DNA of 11,625 nt. Origin: Pseudomonadota bacterium. GTDB lineage: Bacteria > Desulfobacterota > Desulfovibrionia > Desulfovibrionales > Desulfovibrionaceae. The position numbers and the translations under genes were made by a program. A model generated the notes under the pieces. The model ran no database searches and was not told the DNA's origin. It saw nothing but the letters and a program-made list of their open reading frames with translations. Below are positions 1 through 5,985 of this stretch, in pieces (within the stretch, counting starts at the first letter, position 1; each line of letters opens with the position of its first letter). Location of the stretch: NCBI GenBank assembly GCA_023450535.1, contig JAEXGX010000273.1, positions 1-11,625 of the forward strand. The letters run 5' to 3'.

Positions 1-41
1 TGTGGAAACTTTGCAGGAAATAGCTCATTACTGCAGATTTA

Positions 42-47
42 TATAAT
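42..47 (+). promoter_or_regulatory. Possible -10 box for the SIS-CBS gene
   Basis: TATAAT occurs 30 bases before the ATG at 77, within an AT-rich stretch. I see no good -35 hexamer at 16-18 bases upstream; TTGCAG at 11-16 is 25 bases away, which is too far. The window begins close by, so an upstream gene reading through is equally possible. Confidence 0.35.
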
Positions 48-76
48 TTTTCTCTGAACTCAAAAGGAGGTTGCCT

Positions 77-1030
77 ATGAATGCCCGTATAATGGATGCA
101 CAAGCCTGCCGTGAAATTGGCGCGGCAACGAATGTGTTGCGGATGCGGGCTCAGGCCCTGAATTTGACTGCCGGAGCGTTGGACAGCACTTTTGTGGAAT
201 TTGTCAGAGCGCTGGGCAAAATTTCGGGACGCATTGTCGTACTAGGGGCGGGTGTAAGCGATTGTGTGGCCCGGCACACGGCGCAGCTTTTTTCTTCCTC
301 TGGAATTCCCGCGCTGCACATGACTTCTGAAATGCTATGGGAGAGTGCGGCCTGGATGTTTGTTCCCGGCGATGCCGTACTTGCCTTCTCCGACGGGAAG
401 GATGATCGTTTTTTGGAAGGCGTGGCGCTTGCGGTTTCCCTTCGTGAGCTCCCCTTATTCGTGATCGCGGGGCAGGAAGACTCTGTCCCTTCGGGAAGGG
501 CGCGGGTATTGCGGCTTCCGGACAGCACCGCGTTTTCTCCTGGAGAATTCTATGTCTCGCCGCTGGTGCGCATGGCATTGAGCGATGTCCTTGCGCAGGG
601 AATTATGCGCTACAAGGGCGTGGATGTACAGCCTTGCCGCAAGGGGGAACACCCGGGGAAAGGCCAGTTCCGGCGGGTGAGCGATATCATGCGCAGGGGA
701 ACTGAATTGCCGTTACTTCAGGCAGATGCCACGTTGGGGCAAGCCCGTGCGCTGCTTCGCAAATATGCGCCTTGTGTGGTAGGGGTGTTAAAAAGAGACC
801 GGTTGGCAGGAGTACTTTCCGATGCGGATTTCCGGCGCATGGGGAGCCGGGTGGACCTGGATGCGTCGGTGATAAAAGCCATGCGCCCTCCGGTTGCCAC
901 GTTGCGGGAAGACAGCTTTGTGGCGGAAGCTCTGCGCCTGCTGCGGGAAAGTGGGGTCCCTGCCTTGTTTGTGTTGCAAGAGCGCCGCCCGGTGGGTCTG
1001 GTGGGGCCGTACGACTGCCTGAAGGCGTAG
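77..1030 (+). CDS. KpsF/GutQ-like SIS domain and tandem CBS domain protein
   Basis: The protein has 317 residues. An SIS (sugar isomerase) domain covers roughly residues 48-185, and two CBS repeats cover about 203-255 and 262-315. The order and the linker motif HPGKGQFRRVSDIM match arabinose-5-phosphate isomerases (KdsD/KpsF/GutQ), which make the Kdo precursor in the cytoplasm. CBS1 keeps a family-like stretch (GVLSDADFRR). The SIS active site is altered: the G-x-G-K-S loop reads GAGVSD, the NSGES loop reads SDGKD, and the family's KEACP segment is not recognisable. Only the His of the HPG motif seems kept. The true activity may therefore differ or be lost. The ATG at 77 is chosen because AGGAGG lies 6 bases upstream (65-70); an in-frame TTG at 71 directly follows that site and is less likely. 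The gene converges on the hydrogenase gene. The family assignment is firm; the function is not. Confidence 0.88.
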   Translation: MNARIMDAQACREIGAATNVLRMRAQALNLTAGALDSTFVEFVRALGKISGRIVVLGAGVSDCVARHTAQLFSSSGIPALHMTSEMLWESAAWMFVPGDAVLAFSDGKDDRFLEGVALAVSLRELPLFVIAGQEDSVPSGRARVLRLPDSTAFSPGEFYVSPLVRMALSDVLAQGIMRYKGVDVQPCRKGEHPGKGQFRRVSDIMRRGTELPLLQADATLGQARALLRKYAPCVVGVLKRDRLAGVLSDADFRRMGSRVDLDASVIKAMRPPVATLREDSFVAEALRLLRESGVPALFVLQERRPVGLVGPYDCLKA

Positions 1031-1047
1031 AACAGTTCCCCGCTGAG

Positions 1048-1104
1048 GCTGCTGATAGAGTCCTTGAGGGGGCTACTCGCCCCCTCAAGGACTCTATCAG
1101 CAGC
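1048..1104. repeat. Perfect 25-bp inverted repeat with 7-base loop
   Basis: The arms 1048-1072 and 1080-1104 are exactly complementary, with loop 1073-1079 (CTACTCG). It lies 18 bases after the SIS-CBS stop, between two convergent genes, so it could act as a transcription end or RNA-processing hairpin for both strands. No T-tract follows on either side, so it is not a standard intrinsic terminator. The stem is longer than needed for termination, which suggests a repetitive element. Confidence 0.85.
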
Positions 1105-1131
1105 TGCCCGAAGGGTGCGGCTTGCCTGTCA

Positions 1132-1163
1132 TTTCCCCTAGCCGCAAAGCGGCTTAGGGAAAC
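1132..1163. repeat. Imperfect 14-bp hairpin
   Basis: TTTCCCCTAGCCGC at 1132-1145 faces GCGGCTTAGGGAAA at 1150-1163 around a short loop. Twelve of 14 positions pair, with a 2x2 mismatch inside. It is one of several hairpins in this gap. Confidence 0.6.
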
Positions 1164-1186
1164 AGAAAGCAGAGCGGGACATGATG

Positions 1187-1238
1187 CCCCGGCCCCCCCC
1201 CGATTATGACACTGTATTATAATTATGGGGGGCCGGGG
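1187..1238. repeat. 12-bp GC-only inverted repeat around an AT-rich core
   Basis: CCCCGGCCCCCC at 1187-1198 is exactly complementary to GGGGGGCCGGGG at 1227-1238. The 28 bases between are AT-rich. The run of nine C at 1193-1201 could be prone to slippage. The right arm is the start of element A (1221-1302). Confidence 0.7.
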
Positions 1239-1302
1239 GAGATGATCTCCCTGCCAGACCGGCTCGGTCCCGGCGGGGTGCGGGGCAGAGCCCCGGTTTT
1301 TC
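1221..1302 (+). repeat. Dispersed palindromic element, copy A
   Basis: This stretch matches the reverse complement of 7486-7548. By hand, 31 of 35 bases agree in the first block (1221-1255) and 24 of 28 in the second (1275-1302). Copy A carries about 19 extra bases between the blocks, including a small hairpin GACCG-GCT-CGGTC (1257-1269). The best conserved part is GGGGCAGAGCCCCGG (1283-1297), itself able to fold. The upstream flank also resembles copy B, so the element may extend leftward. Confidence 0.75.
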
Positions 1303-1311
1303 AACACTCTG

Positions 1312-1337
1312 GGGGAACTGTTTTTCAACAGTTCCCC
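1312..1337 (-). terminator. Hairpin downstream of the hydrogenase gene
   Basis: A perfect 11-bp stem (1312-1322 with 1327-1337) encloses a 4-base loop. On the minus strand it lies 8 bases past the hydrogenase stop codon, so it probably ends or protects that transcript. No strong T-run follows on the minus strand. On the plus strand the following bases are GCGTTCTTTT, a weak T-rich tail, so it may serve the plus strand too. Confidence 0.5.
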
Positions 1338-1345
1338 GCGTTCTT

Positions 1346-2761
1346 TTACTTCAGAGCTTTTTTAAGTTGTCTTCTGGCGGAAGATAGCGGCTCCAGCGAG
1401 CAGGGGCCGTTGATGCAACCTCCCTCGCACGACATGACTTCCACAAAGCGGGCAGTGGGAGCCTTGACCATGGCCCGGAGCTGGGCCTGGGTTTTTCTGT
1501 CCAGCCCGTCGAAGGACGCGGTGTCGTAGGCATTTTGTACCCCATTGTCTACGGCGGCGCGCACACCCCCGGCCTGGGCAAAACCCCGGCCGTAACTGGT
1601 GATTGTTTCGTCCAGATTTTCGGCTTCGCAACGCTGAGGGTCAACTCCTCCGGCCACCATGAACGCGCCTAACTCCTCAAAGCTCATGACATAATCCACT
1701 TCGCCGGATTGCTCCGCCTCAAAACGCTTGGCGAGACAGGGGCCGATGAAAACCACGACCGCGTCGGGGAATTTTTCGCGTGCGATGCGGGCCGCGTAGA
1801 TCATGGGGCTGCGCGTTTCGGAGACATAAGGCTCAAGTTCCGGGGCGTGCTTGTGCACCCACTCCGTGTACGCGGGGCAGCAGGAGGACGTCATGAAGGC
1901 TTGGCCTTCCTCCATCTTTTCCTTGAGTTCAACTGCTTCGTGGCGCGCTGTTTCCTCCGCGCCAAGCGCCACCTCCAGTACTTCGTCAAAACCGATCTGG
2001 CGGATGGCAGAGAGGATCTGCCCGGTTGTGGCCTTGAACTGGCCGCAGATAGACGGTGCGGGGATGGCTACGACCTTGAGGCCGGGGTCATTGAGAGCCA
2101 GGGCTATGTCCACGATGTGTGAACGCTCCATGATCGCGCCGAAGGGGCAGACCTGCATGCAGCGCCCGCAGTGGATGCATTTTTCCAGATCGATGAACCT
2201 GGTGCCGTCCTCTTTCTGGGAAATGGCGTGTACCGGACAGATATCCGCACAGGGAACGGGCGTGAACACAATGGCGTGATAGGGGCAGGCCTTAAGGCAC
2301 ATGCCGCACTGGGCGCATTTGTCGGGGTCGATGTGCGCCTTGCCGTCCAGAGAGCTGATGGCCCCTTTGGGGCAGTTCATGATGCAGGGGCGCGCGGCGC
2401 AGCCCCTGCACATGTTGGTTACGGCGTATTGCGATTTGGTGCAGGCGCTGCATGCCTCATGGATGACGGAATAGGGCTTTTTGTTGATGCCCTGCCGGGC
2501 CAGTGCCCGGGTGGCGAATTCGGAAAGATGGATGAGGTCGATCTCTTCGCTTTCGATTTCAAAACCGAGAATGGAAGCAATCTTGTGCTTCATGATGTAG
2601 CGATCCTTGTGCACGCAGCAACGGAAGGAAAAGGCGTCACGCGGGCATTCTTCAATGGGGATGGACGCCACCTGTGAAACAAGGGTGCCTTCCTTGAGCA
2701 TCTGGGCGATTTTGATCAGCAGACGCCGCTTGGTCTGCATGGTGAAGTTGTCGTACAGCAT
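1346..2761 (-). CDS. Monomeric [FeFe]-hydrogenase, group B
   Basis: A 471-residue cytoplasmic iron-sulfur protein that should exchange electrons between protons/H2 and an unknown, probably ferredoxin-like, partner. After an N-terminal region (1-60) come Cys-rich motifs at 104-130 (CSAC, CRGC, CIMNC) and two ferredoxin-type 4Fe-4S motifs (C149/152/155/159 and C195/198/201/205, with C171 and C175 between). The H-cluster domain follows. Its ligand motifs are intact in the group B form: TSSCCPAY (C294, C295), IGPCLAKRFE (C342, K345, E348) and MSCEGGCINGPC (C445, C449, C454). No signal peptide is visible. I chose the ATG at 2761 because GAGG lies 8 bases upstream and the resulting start, MLYDNFTMQTKRRLL, fits what I recall of Bacteroides homologues. 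The frame stays open to a TTG at 2881, which I reject. No HydE, HydF or HydG maturase is in the window. Group B enzymes are little characterised biochemically, so direction and partner are open. Confidence 0.93.
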   Translation of the reverse strand: MLYDNFTMQTKRRLLIKIAQMLKEGTLVSQVASIPIEECPRDAFSFRCCVHKDRYIMKHKIASILGFEIESEEIDLIHLSEFATRALARQGINKKPYSVIHEACSACTKSQYAVTNMCRGCAARPCIMNCPKGAISSLDGKAHIDPDKCAQCGMCLKACPYHAIVFTPVPCADICPVHAISQKEDGTRFIDLEKCIHCGRCMQVCPFGAIMERSHIVDIALALNDPGLKVVAIPAPSICGQFKATTGQILSAIRQIGFDEVLEVALGAEETARHEAVELKEKMEEGQAFMTSSCCPAYTEWVHKHAPELEPYVSETRSPMIYAARIAREKFPDAVVVFIGPCLAKRFEAEQSGEVDYVMSFEELGAFMVAGGVDPQRCEAENLDETITSYGRGFAQAGGVRAAVDNGVQNAYDTASFDGLDRKTQAQLRAMVKAPTARFVEVMSCEGGCINGPCSLEPLSSARRQLKKALK

Positions 2762-2860
2762 GGGGGGAGCCTCGGTCAGCGAAGAATTATTTCCCTGGAA
2801 ACATTTGTTTATTCGCAGGGATGTGGAGTAGGATGTACCGGGATTGGGGTTATAGCGCCG

Positions 2861-2876
2861 TGTGCTGAAAAGCACA
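2861..2876. repeat. Small hairpin in the hydrogenase leader
   Basis: TGTGCT and AGCACA pair perfectly around GAAA, a GNRA-type tetraloop on the plus strand. On the minus strand it would lie in the hydrogenase mRNA leader, about 100 bases before the start codon, if transcription begins further upstream. Function unknown. Confidence 0.4.
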
Positions 2877-2946
2877 AGCAAAAGAAGCGTGTCGACAGCC
2901 CGCAGAGCGTACAGGCATGGCCTGGGATCGCCAGCTGGCCGACTCG

Positions 2947-2972
2947 CCGCAAGTCAATTGCACCTACTCTGG
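2947..2972 (+). repeat. Short dispersed repeat related to 7764-7790
   Basis: CCGCAAGTCAATTGCACCTA and the following six bases match the reverse complement of 7764-7790 with two substitutions and one single-base gap by hand count. The other copy forms part of the inverted-repeat core of the segment upstream of the first permease gene. The copy here may be a remnant of the same element. Confidence 0.5.
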
Positions 2973-3031
2973 CGTTGCTACAGGATCTCGCTTTGTTTAC
3001 CTTCATAAACGATGTAAAAGTAAATTTATTT

Positions 3032-3107
3032 CAGTGAATACAGTGAATTATTTTTATTTGTTCACGGGTGTTCATTCAACAAAAAAAGTTGTTGTTGAAT
3101 ATTTCAA
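3032..3107. promoter_or_regulatory. Cluster of operator-like repeats upstream of the regulator gene
   Basis: Three motifs lie within 76 AT-rich bases. There is a direct repeat, CAGTGAATA then CAGTGAATT, at 3032-3049. There is a 9-bp inverted repeat, ATTCAACAA (3074-3082) and TTGTTGAAT (3092-3100), with a 9-base spacer. There is an overlapping 5-bp palindrome, TTGAA-TAT-TTCAA, at 3095-3107. They end just before the proposed -35 box of the regulator gene, so autoregulation or control of both divergent genes is plausible. Which protein binds is unknown. Confidence 0.45.
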
Positions 3108-3113
3108 AAAAGA

Positions 3114-3141
3114 TTGAAAATTTGATCTGTCTTGTTATTCT
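3114..3141 (+). promoter_or_regulatory. Candidate sigma-70 promoter of the regulator gene
   Basis: TTGAAA (3114-3119) and TATTCT (3136-3141) are separated by 16 bases, a fair match to a housekeeping promoter. Transcription would start near 3148, giving a very short leader just before the ribosome-binding site GAGAGG at 3151-3156. Confidence 0.45.
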
Positions 3142-3161
3142 TTTTGCAAAGAGAGGTGTTC

Positions 3162-3836
3162 ATGGGTACGAAAAAAACCTGTCCGCCCCTCAAGGACAGA
3201 ACACTCCTCCTTGAGCACTTGAAAAAAATAGCAGATGCGAGCACCTGCCTGATGGGAAAGAATTGTGAAGTGGCAATTCATGATTTTTCCAATCTTGATG
3301 CCTCACTCGTTTATATTAAGGGAGACATTACAGGGAGAAAAATAGGTGCTCCTGTCTCCAGCAGACTTTTCAAACTACTTCGCGAATATGGCGATACCAT
3401 ACAAGACCAGTTTAATTATCGCGTCAGAACAAATGGAGGAAGAATAATACGCTCCTCAACCACGTTTATCCGCGACGAACATGAGCGTATTATCGGCTGT
3501 TATTGCATAAATTATGATGTGACGGACTTGTTGAATGTTCGTGAAATCCTCAACGAATTTTCACAGTTCAACAATGACGCGCAGATCGCTAAGACCGGCA
3601 TTCCCGAAGCCTCAATGGAGGAATTTGTGGATGGTGTTATCGAGCAGGCGATTTTCGGCATAGGCAAGCAACCGGCATTCATGCGTAAGGCGGAACGCAT
3701 GGAAGTGGTGCGCATGCTGGATAGGTACGGAACATTCAAACTGCGGGGAGCGGTGGAGTATGTTGCGAAGATACTAGGGGTATCACGCTTTACAGTTTAC
3801 AATTACATAAATGAAAACAGTAGATTACAGAATTAA
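3162..3836 (+). CDS. YheO/DauR-type PAS-HTH transcriptional regulator
   Basis: A 224-residue cytoplasmic DNA-binding protein. Residues about 15-125 form a YheO-like PAS domain, typified here by VAIHDFSNLDASLVYIKGDITGRK and the later IIGCYCINYDVTDL. Residues about 178-220 form the family's C-terminal helix-turn-helix (GAVEYVAKILGVSRFTVYNYI). DauR of Pseudomonas, a relative, represses D-arginine utilisation, and family members are often next to the amino-acid or metabolite genes they control. It is the first gene of the plus-strand cluster and is divergent from the hydrogenase gene, so it probably controls the downstream genes and perhaps itself. The ATG at 3162 is chosen over a TTG at 3132 because GAGAGG lies 5 bases upstream and the family-like sequence starts here. 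The gene is visibly more AT-rich than its neighbours, with frequent AGA, ATA and AAA codons. The ligand is unknown. Confidence 0.9.
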   Translation: MGTKKTCPPLKDRTLLLEHLKKIADASTCLMGKNCEVAIHDFSNLDASLVYIKGDITGRKIGAPVSSRLFKLLREYGDTIQDQFNYRVRTNGGRIIRSSTTFIRDEHERIIGCYCINYDVTDLLNVREILNEFSQFNNDAQIAKTGIPEASMEEFVDGVIEQAIFGIGKQPAFMRKAERMEVVRMLDRYGTFKLRGAVEYVAKILGVSRFTVYNYINENSRLQN

Positions 3837-3874
3837 AAGAGTTGATCTTCGCTTGTGCGCTGCGTCGCCTCCAG

Positions 3875-3913
3875 GGTGAGTTTCCGGGGTGAGTTCCCGG
3901 GGTGAGTTCCCGG
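3875..3913. repeat. Three tandem 13-bp units between regulator and dehydrogenase genes
   Basis: GGTGAGTTTCCGG (3875-3887) is followed directly by two exact copies of GGTGAGTTCCCGG (3888-3900 and 3901-3913). A degenerate continuation (CGGAGTGCCGGG) follows. The array sits 49 bases before the dehydrogenase start codon and 39 bases after the regulator stop. It could be a multi-site operator, a leader-RNA feature or a slippage product. Confidence 0.85.
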
Positions 3914-3961
3914 CGGAGTGCCGGGTGTTCTGTTCAAAAGCCAACACGGCGGGAAAACAAT

Positions 3962-4768
3962 ATGATAAAACTGGGATTGATCGGACTGGGTCACATGTCC
4001 AGGCTGGTGGTGGATATCTGGAAGCAAAGTCCTGAACCCAAGCCGTGTATTGTCGGGGTACAGGAAGCCCCGGCTTCGCTTGAGAGCGCCCGTGCGTTTC
4101 TTGGCGAGGGTGTGCCGGTGGTGGATAATCTGAATGAGCTGCTGGCGCTGGACCCCGATGTGGTCGTCGAGTGCGCCACACAGGGCGCACTGCGCGCCAA
4201 CGGACCGGAGGCACTGCGCCGAGGCAAGGATTTGCTCATTATTTCCAACGGCGCGCTGTCGGATGAGAAGTTGCTGGACGAACTGCGCGAAGCCGCGAAA
4301 CAGGGGCATTCGCGCTTGCTGGTTCCCTCTGGAGCAGTGGGAGCCATAGACGTGCTCGCAGCGGCCCGCCTGGGGGGATTGGATGAAGTCCGCCAGTCTC
4401 TTAGTAAGCCGCCGCGCTCGTGGAAGAATACGGCAGCGGAGGAAAAAAACGATCTTGATACGCTGACCGAGCGCACCTGCATCTTTTCTGGAAGCGCTCG
4501 TGAAGCTTCCGCGCTCTTTCCCCAGAATGCGAACGTTACCGCGACGGTGGCCCTGGCTGGCCTGGGATTCGATAACTCCAGGGTGGAACTGTTCGCTGAT
4601 CCTGCTTTGGACGGGCCGCTGCACGTTATTGACGCCAAGGGCGCATTCGGGACGCTGCATTTTGAATTGCAGGGAGTTTCCCTGCCGGACAATCCCAAAA
4701 CCTCTCTGCTGGCCGGGTTGAGCCTGGCGCGCTCCATGCTGAACCTTGAGTCATGGATTAGGCTGTAA
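3962..4768 (+). CDS. nadX: Aspartate dehydrogenase family oxidoreductase
   Basis: A 268-residue NAD(P)-dependent enzyme. The AspDH family oxidatively deaminates L-aspartate to iminoaspartate/oxaloacetate plus ammonia, or works in reverse. The N-terminal Rossmann fold starts with GLIGLGHM (residues 5-12). The conserved segments follow in order: ECATQGAL, SNGAL, PSGAVGAID, KPPRSW, FPQNANVTATVALAGLGFD (from 186), LHVIDAKGAFG (His 221, matching the family's conserved, proposed catalytic His) and NPKTSLLAGLSLARSML near the C-terminus. Length is normal for the family. In other bacteria the enzyme can feed NAD synthesis, but no nadA or nadC is adjacent. Here it precedes an M24 hydrolase and a peptide-type transporter, so a catabolic role on aspartate or a similar amino acid is more likely (inference). 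The ATG at 3962 starts directly at the nucleotide-binding strand. Its ribosome-binding site is weak (GGCGGG). The frame upstream to 3902 includes the tandem repeats and is not likely coding. Confidence 0.88.
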   Translation: MIKLGLIGLGHMSRLVVDIWKQSPEPKPCIVGVQEAPASLESARAFLGEGVPVVDNLNELLALDPDVVVECATQGALRANGPEALRRGKDLLIISNGALSDEKLLDELREAAKQGHSRLLVPSGAVGAIDVLAAARLGGLDEVRQSLSKPPRSWKNTAAEEKNDLDTLTERTCIFSGSAREASALFPQNANVTATVALAGLGFDNSRVELFADPALDGPLHVIDAKGAFGTLHFELQGVSLPDNPKTSLLAGLSLARSMLNLESWIRL

Positions 4769-4790
4769 CCTTTTATTATTGGAGCATACT

Positions 4791-5918
4791 ATGAAAAAAG
4801 CGGAAGAAGCACTGGGTAATATCAGCGGTCTGCGGCAAGCCCTGGAAGAAAGTCCCTTTGACGCCATTATCGCGGTTTCTCCGGAAAATGTGCGCTATAC
4901 GGCGGATGTCAGTATCTCCACCCAAATCTCCATCCGGGACAGGCTCGCGCTTATCGTATGGGCCAAGGGGCGCGAGCCTGTTTTCATTTTGTGCAAGGTG
5001 GAAGAGGGCTATGTGCGCGAGGCGTCCTGGATTCAGGATATCAGAAGCTACAAGGAGTTTGTCACCACTCCCGTGGATATGCTGGTGGATGTACTGAAAG
5101 AACTCCACCTGGAAAATGGCCGTGTAGGCATTGAGATTGAATATCTGGGCATGACCTATGCCGACCGGTTGCGCGGGCTGCTGCCCCATATGCGGTTGGA
5201 AGGCTGCGAAGAGATATTCACCTCGGCGCGCCGCATCAAAACCCCCCGCGAAGTGGAACTACTGCGGGAAGGGTTCCGTCAGACGGAAAAAGCCTTGCTT
5301 GCCACGTATATCAATATCTTTGAGGGTGAGACGGAAAAGAGCATGTGCAACCGTCTGGTGGCCAACATGATGCACGGAGGAGCCGATTGCCCGGCCTTTC
5401 TGCATATCAACGCCGGCCCCAATACCGGGTTTCCGCACAAGCTGCCCGGGGACTACAGGGTACAGCGCGGCGACATTGTGAAGACGGACTGCGGCGCATG
5501 GTTCAGCGAATATATTACGAACATCGGGCGCACGGCCAAGCTGGGCCCGCTTACGGACGAGGACAGATCCTACTGGAGCCGCCTGCGCGAGATCCATCAC
5601 CGCGTCGTTGACCTGCTGAGGCCCGGTTGTACCGGACGCCAATTGTTTGAAGAGGCTACCCGCCTGTATGCAGCGGCAGGGCTGGAATTTCCGTATGCGC
5701 ACAACGGGCACGGCCTGGGGCTTCAGGTGCACGAGCGCCCGCTCATCGCGCCGCATGAGGATATGGCCTTTGAACCGGGCATGGTCTGCACGGTGGAAAC
5801 CCGCGTACGCTGGCCCAATGTCAAGGGATATCATATGGAAGATCTCTTCCTGGTGACGGAAGGTGCACCTGAGTTGCTTTCCGACGCCTTTGACAATGAA
5901 GAGATCCTCGTCCTGTAA
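4791..5918 (+). CDS. M24 family metallopeptidase-like hydrolase (creatinase/prolidase fold)
   Basis: A 375-residue cytoplasmic protein with a creatinase N-terminal domain (about 12-145) and a pita-bread M24 catalytic domain (about 155-370). This fold covers Xaa-Pro dipeptidases and aminopeptidases, creatinase and ectoine hydrolase. The five metal-ligand positions are readable: D233 (KTDCGAW), then N244 where an Asp is usual (YITNIGRT), H307 (NGHGLG), E336 (TVET) and E350 (HMEDLFLVTEG). The second-sphere His in VHERP is H314. Four of five ligands are kept, with an Asp-to-Asn change at the second. The substrate is probably a small amide or dipeptide rather than a generic peptide (inference). 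It starts 22 bases after the dehydrogenase stop, with GGAG at 4781-4784, so the two are likely co-transcribed. The longer frame from 4746 overlaps the upstream gene and is rejected. Confidence 0.88.
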   Translation: MKKAEEALGNISGLRQALEESPFDAIIAVSPENVRYTADVSISTQISIRDRLALIVWAKGREPVFILCKVEEGYVREASWIQDIRSYKEFVTTPVDMLVDVLKELHLENGRVGIEIEYLGMTYADRLRGLLPHMRLEGCEEIFTSARRIKTPREVELLREGFRQTEKALLATYINIFEGETEKSMCNRLVANMMHGGADCPAFLHINAGPNTGFPHKLPGDYRVQRGDIVKTDCGAWFSEYITNIGRTAKLGPLTDEDRSYWSRLREIHHRVVDLLRPGCTGRQLFEEATRLYAAAGLEFPYAHNGHGLGLQVHERPLIAPHEDMAFEPGMVCTVETRVRWPNVKGYHMEDLFLVTEGAPELLSDAFDNEEILVL

Positions 5919-5942
5919 AGCAATTTCATGTTGCAATCACCC

Positions 5943-5963
5943 GGCGGCCTGCTCGCAGCCGCC
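5943..5963 (+). repeat. GC-rich hairpin before the solute-binding protein gene
   Basis: GGCGGC (5943-5948) and GCCGCC (5958-5963) pair, and the stem can extend by TGC/GCA with one bulge. It lies in the 67-base gap between the M24 and solute-binding protein genes. It may stabilise or attenuate the transcript. No T-run follows. Confidence 0.4.
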
Positions 5964-5985
5964 CGTCGCGAAAAGGAGAGCCACG

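Larger units (their letters stand above)
1031..1322. repeat. Segment bounded by 11-bp inverted repeats, between convergent genes
   Basis: AACAGTTCCCC at 1031-1041 begins at the first base after the SIS-CBS stop codon, and its exact reverse complement lies at 1312-1322. A third copy in the first orientation is at 1327-1337. The enclosed DNA has no credible gene and consists of nested palindromes listed separately. It may be a composite repetitive element or several independent ones. Confidence 0.5.
2762..3161. other. 400-bp non-coding divergent intergenic region
   Basis: This gap separates the hydrogenase gene (minus strand) from the regulator gene (plus strand) and should hold both promoters. 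The hydrogenase-side half (to about 2995) is GC-richer and holds a small hairpin and a dispersed repeat. The regulator-side half (about 3000-3140) is strongly AT-rich with direct and inverted repeats. I see no convincing hydrogenase promoter and no believable gene here. Confidence 0.7.

Noticed and set aside
3..17. Possible sigma-54 promoter (TGGAAACTTTGCAGG)
   Set aside because: The GG and GC pairs are 9 bases apart instead of the required 12, so it does not fit the -24/-12 consensus.
687..1328. Open reading frame of 213 codons on the minus strand covering the convergent gap
   Set aside because: It overlaps the CBS domains of the plus-strand gene and then runs through palindromic repeats. 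Its composition is low-complexity and Pro/Gly-rich, as expected of a chance frame.
2762..2881. N-terminal extension of the hydrogenase to a TTG at 2881
   Set aside because: The extra 40 residues are low in family similarity, the start is TTG without a ribosome-binding site, and the ATG at 2761 gives the usual start of group B proteins.
3875..3913. Tandem 13-bp units considered as a CRISPR array
   Set aside because: Units abut without spacers and are only 13 bases long; no cas gene is in the window.
3833..4660. Open reading frame of 275 codons on the minus strand
   Set aside because: It lies opposite the aspartate dehydrogenase gene, whose family motifs are clear on the plus strand. The minus-strand product shows no recognisable domain and is a GC-rich antisense shadow.
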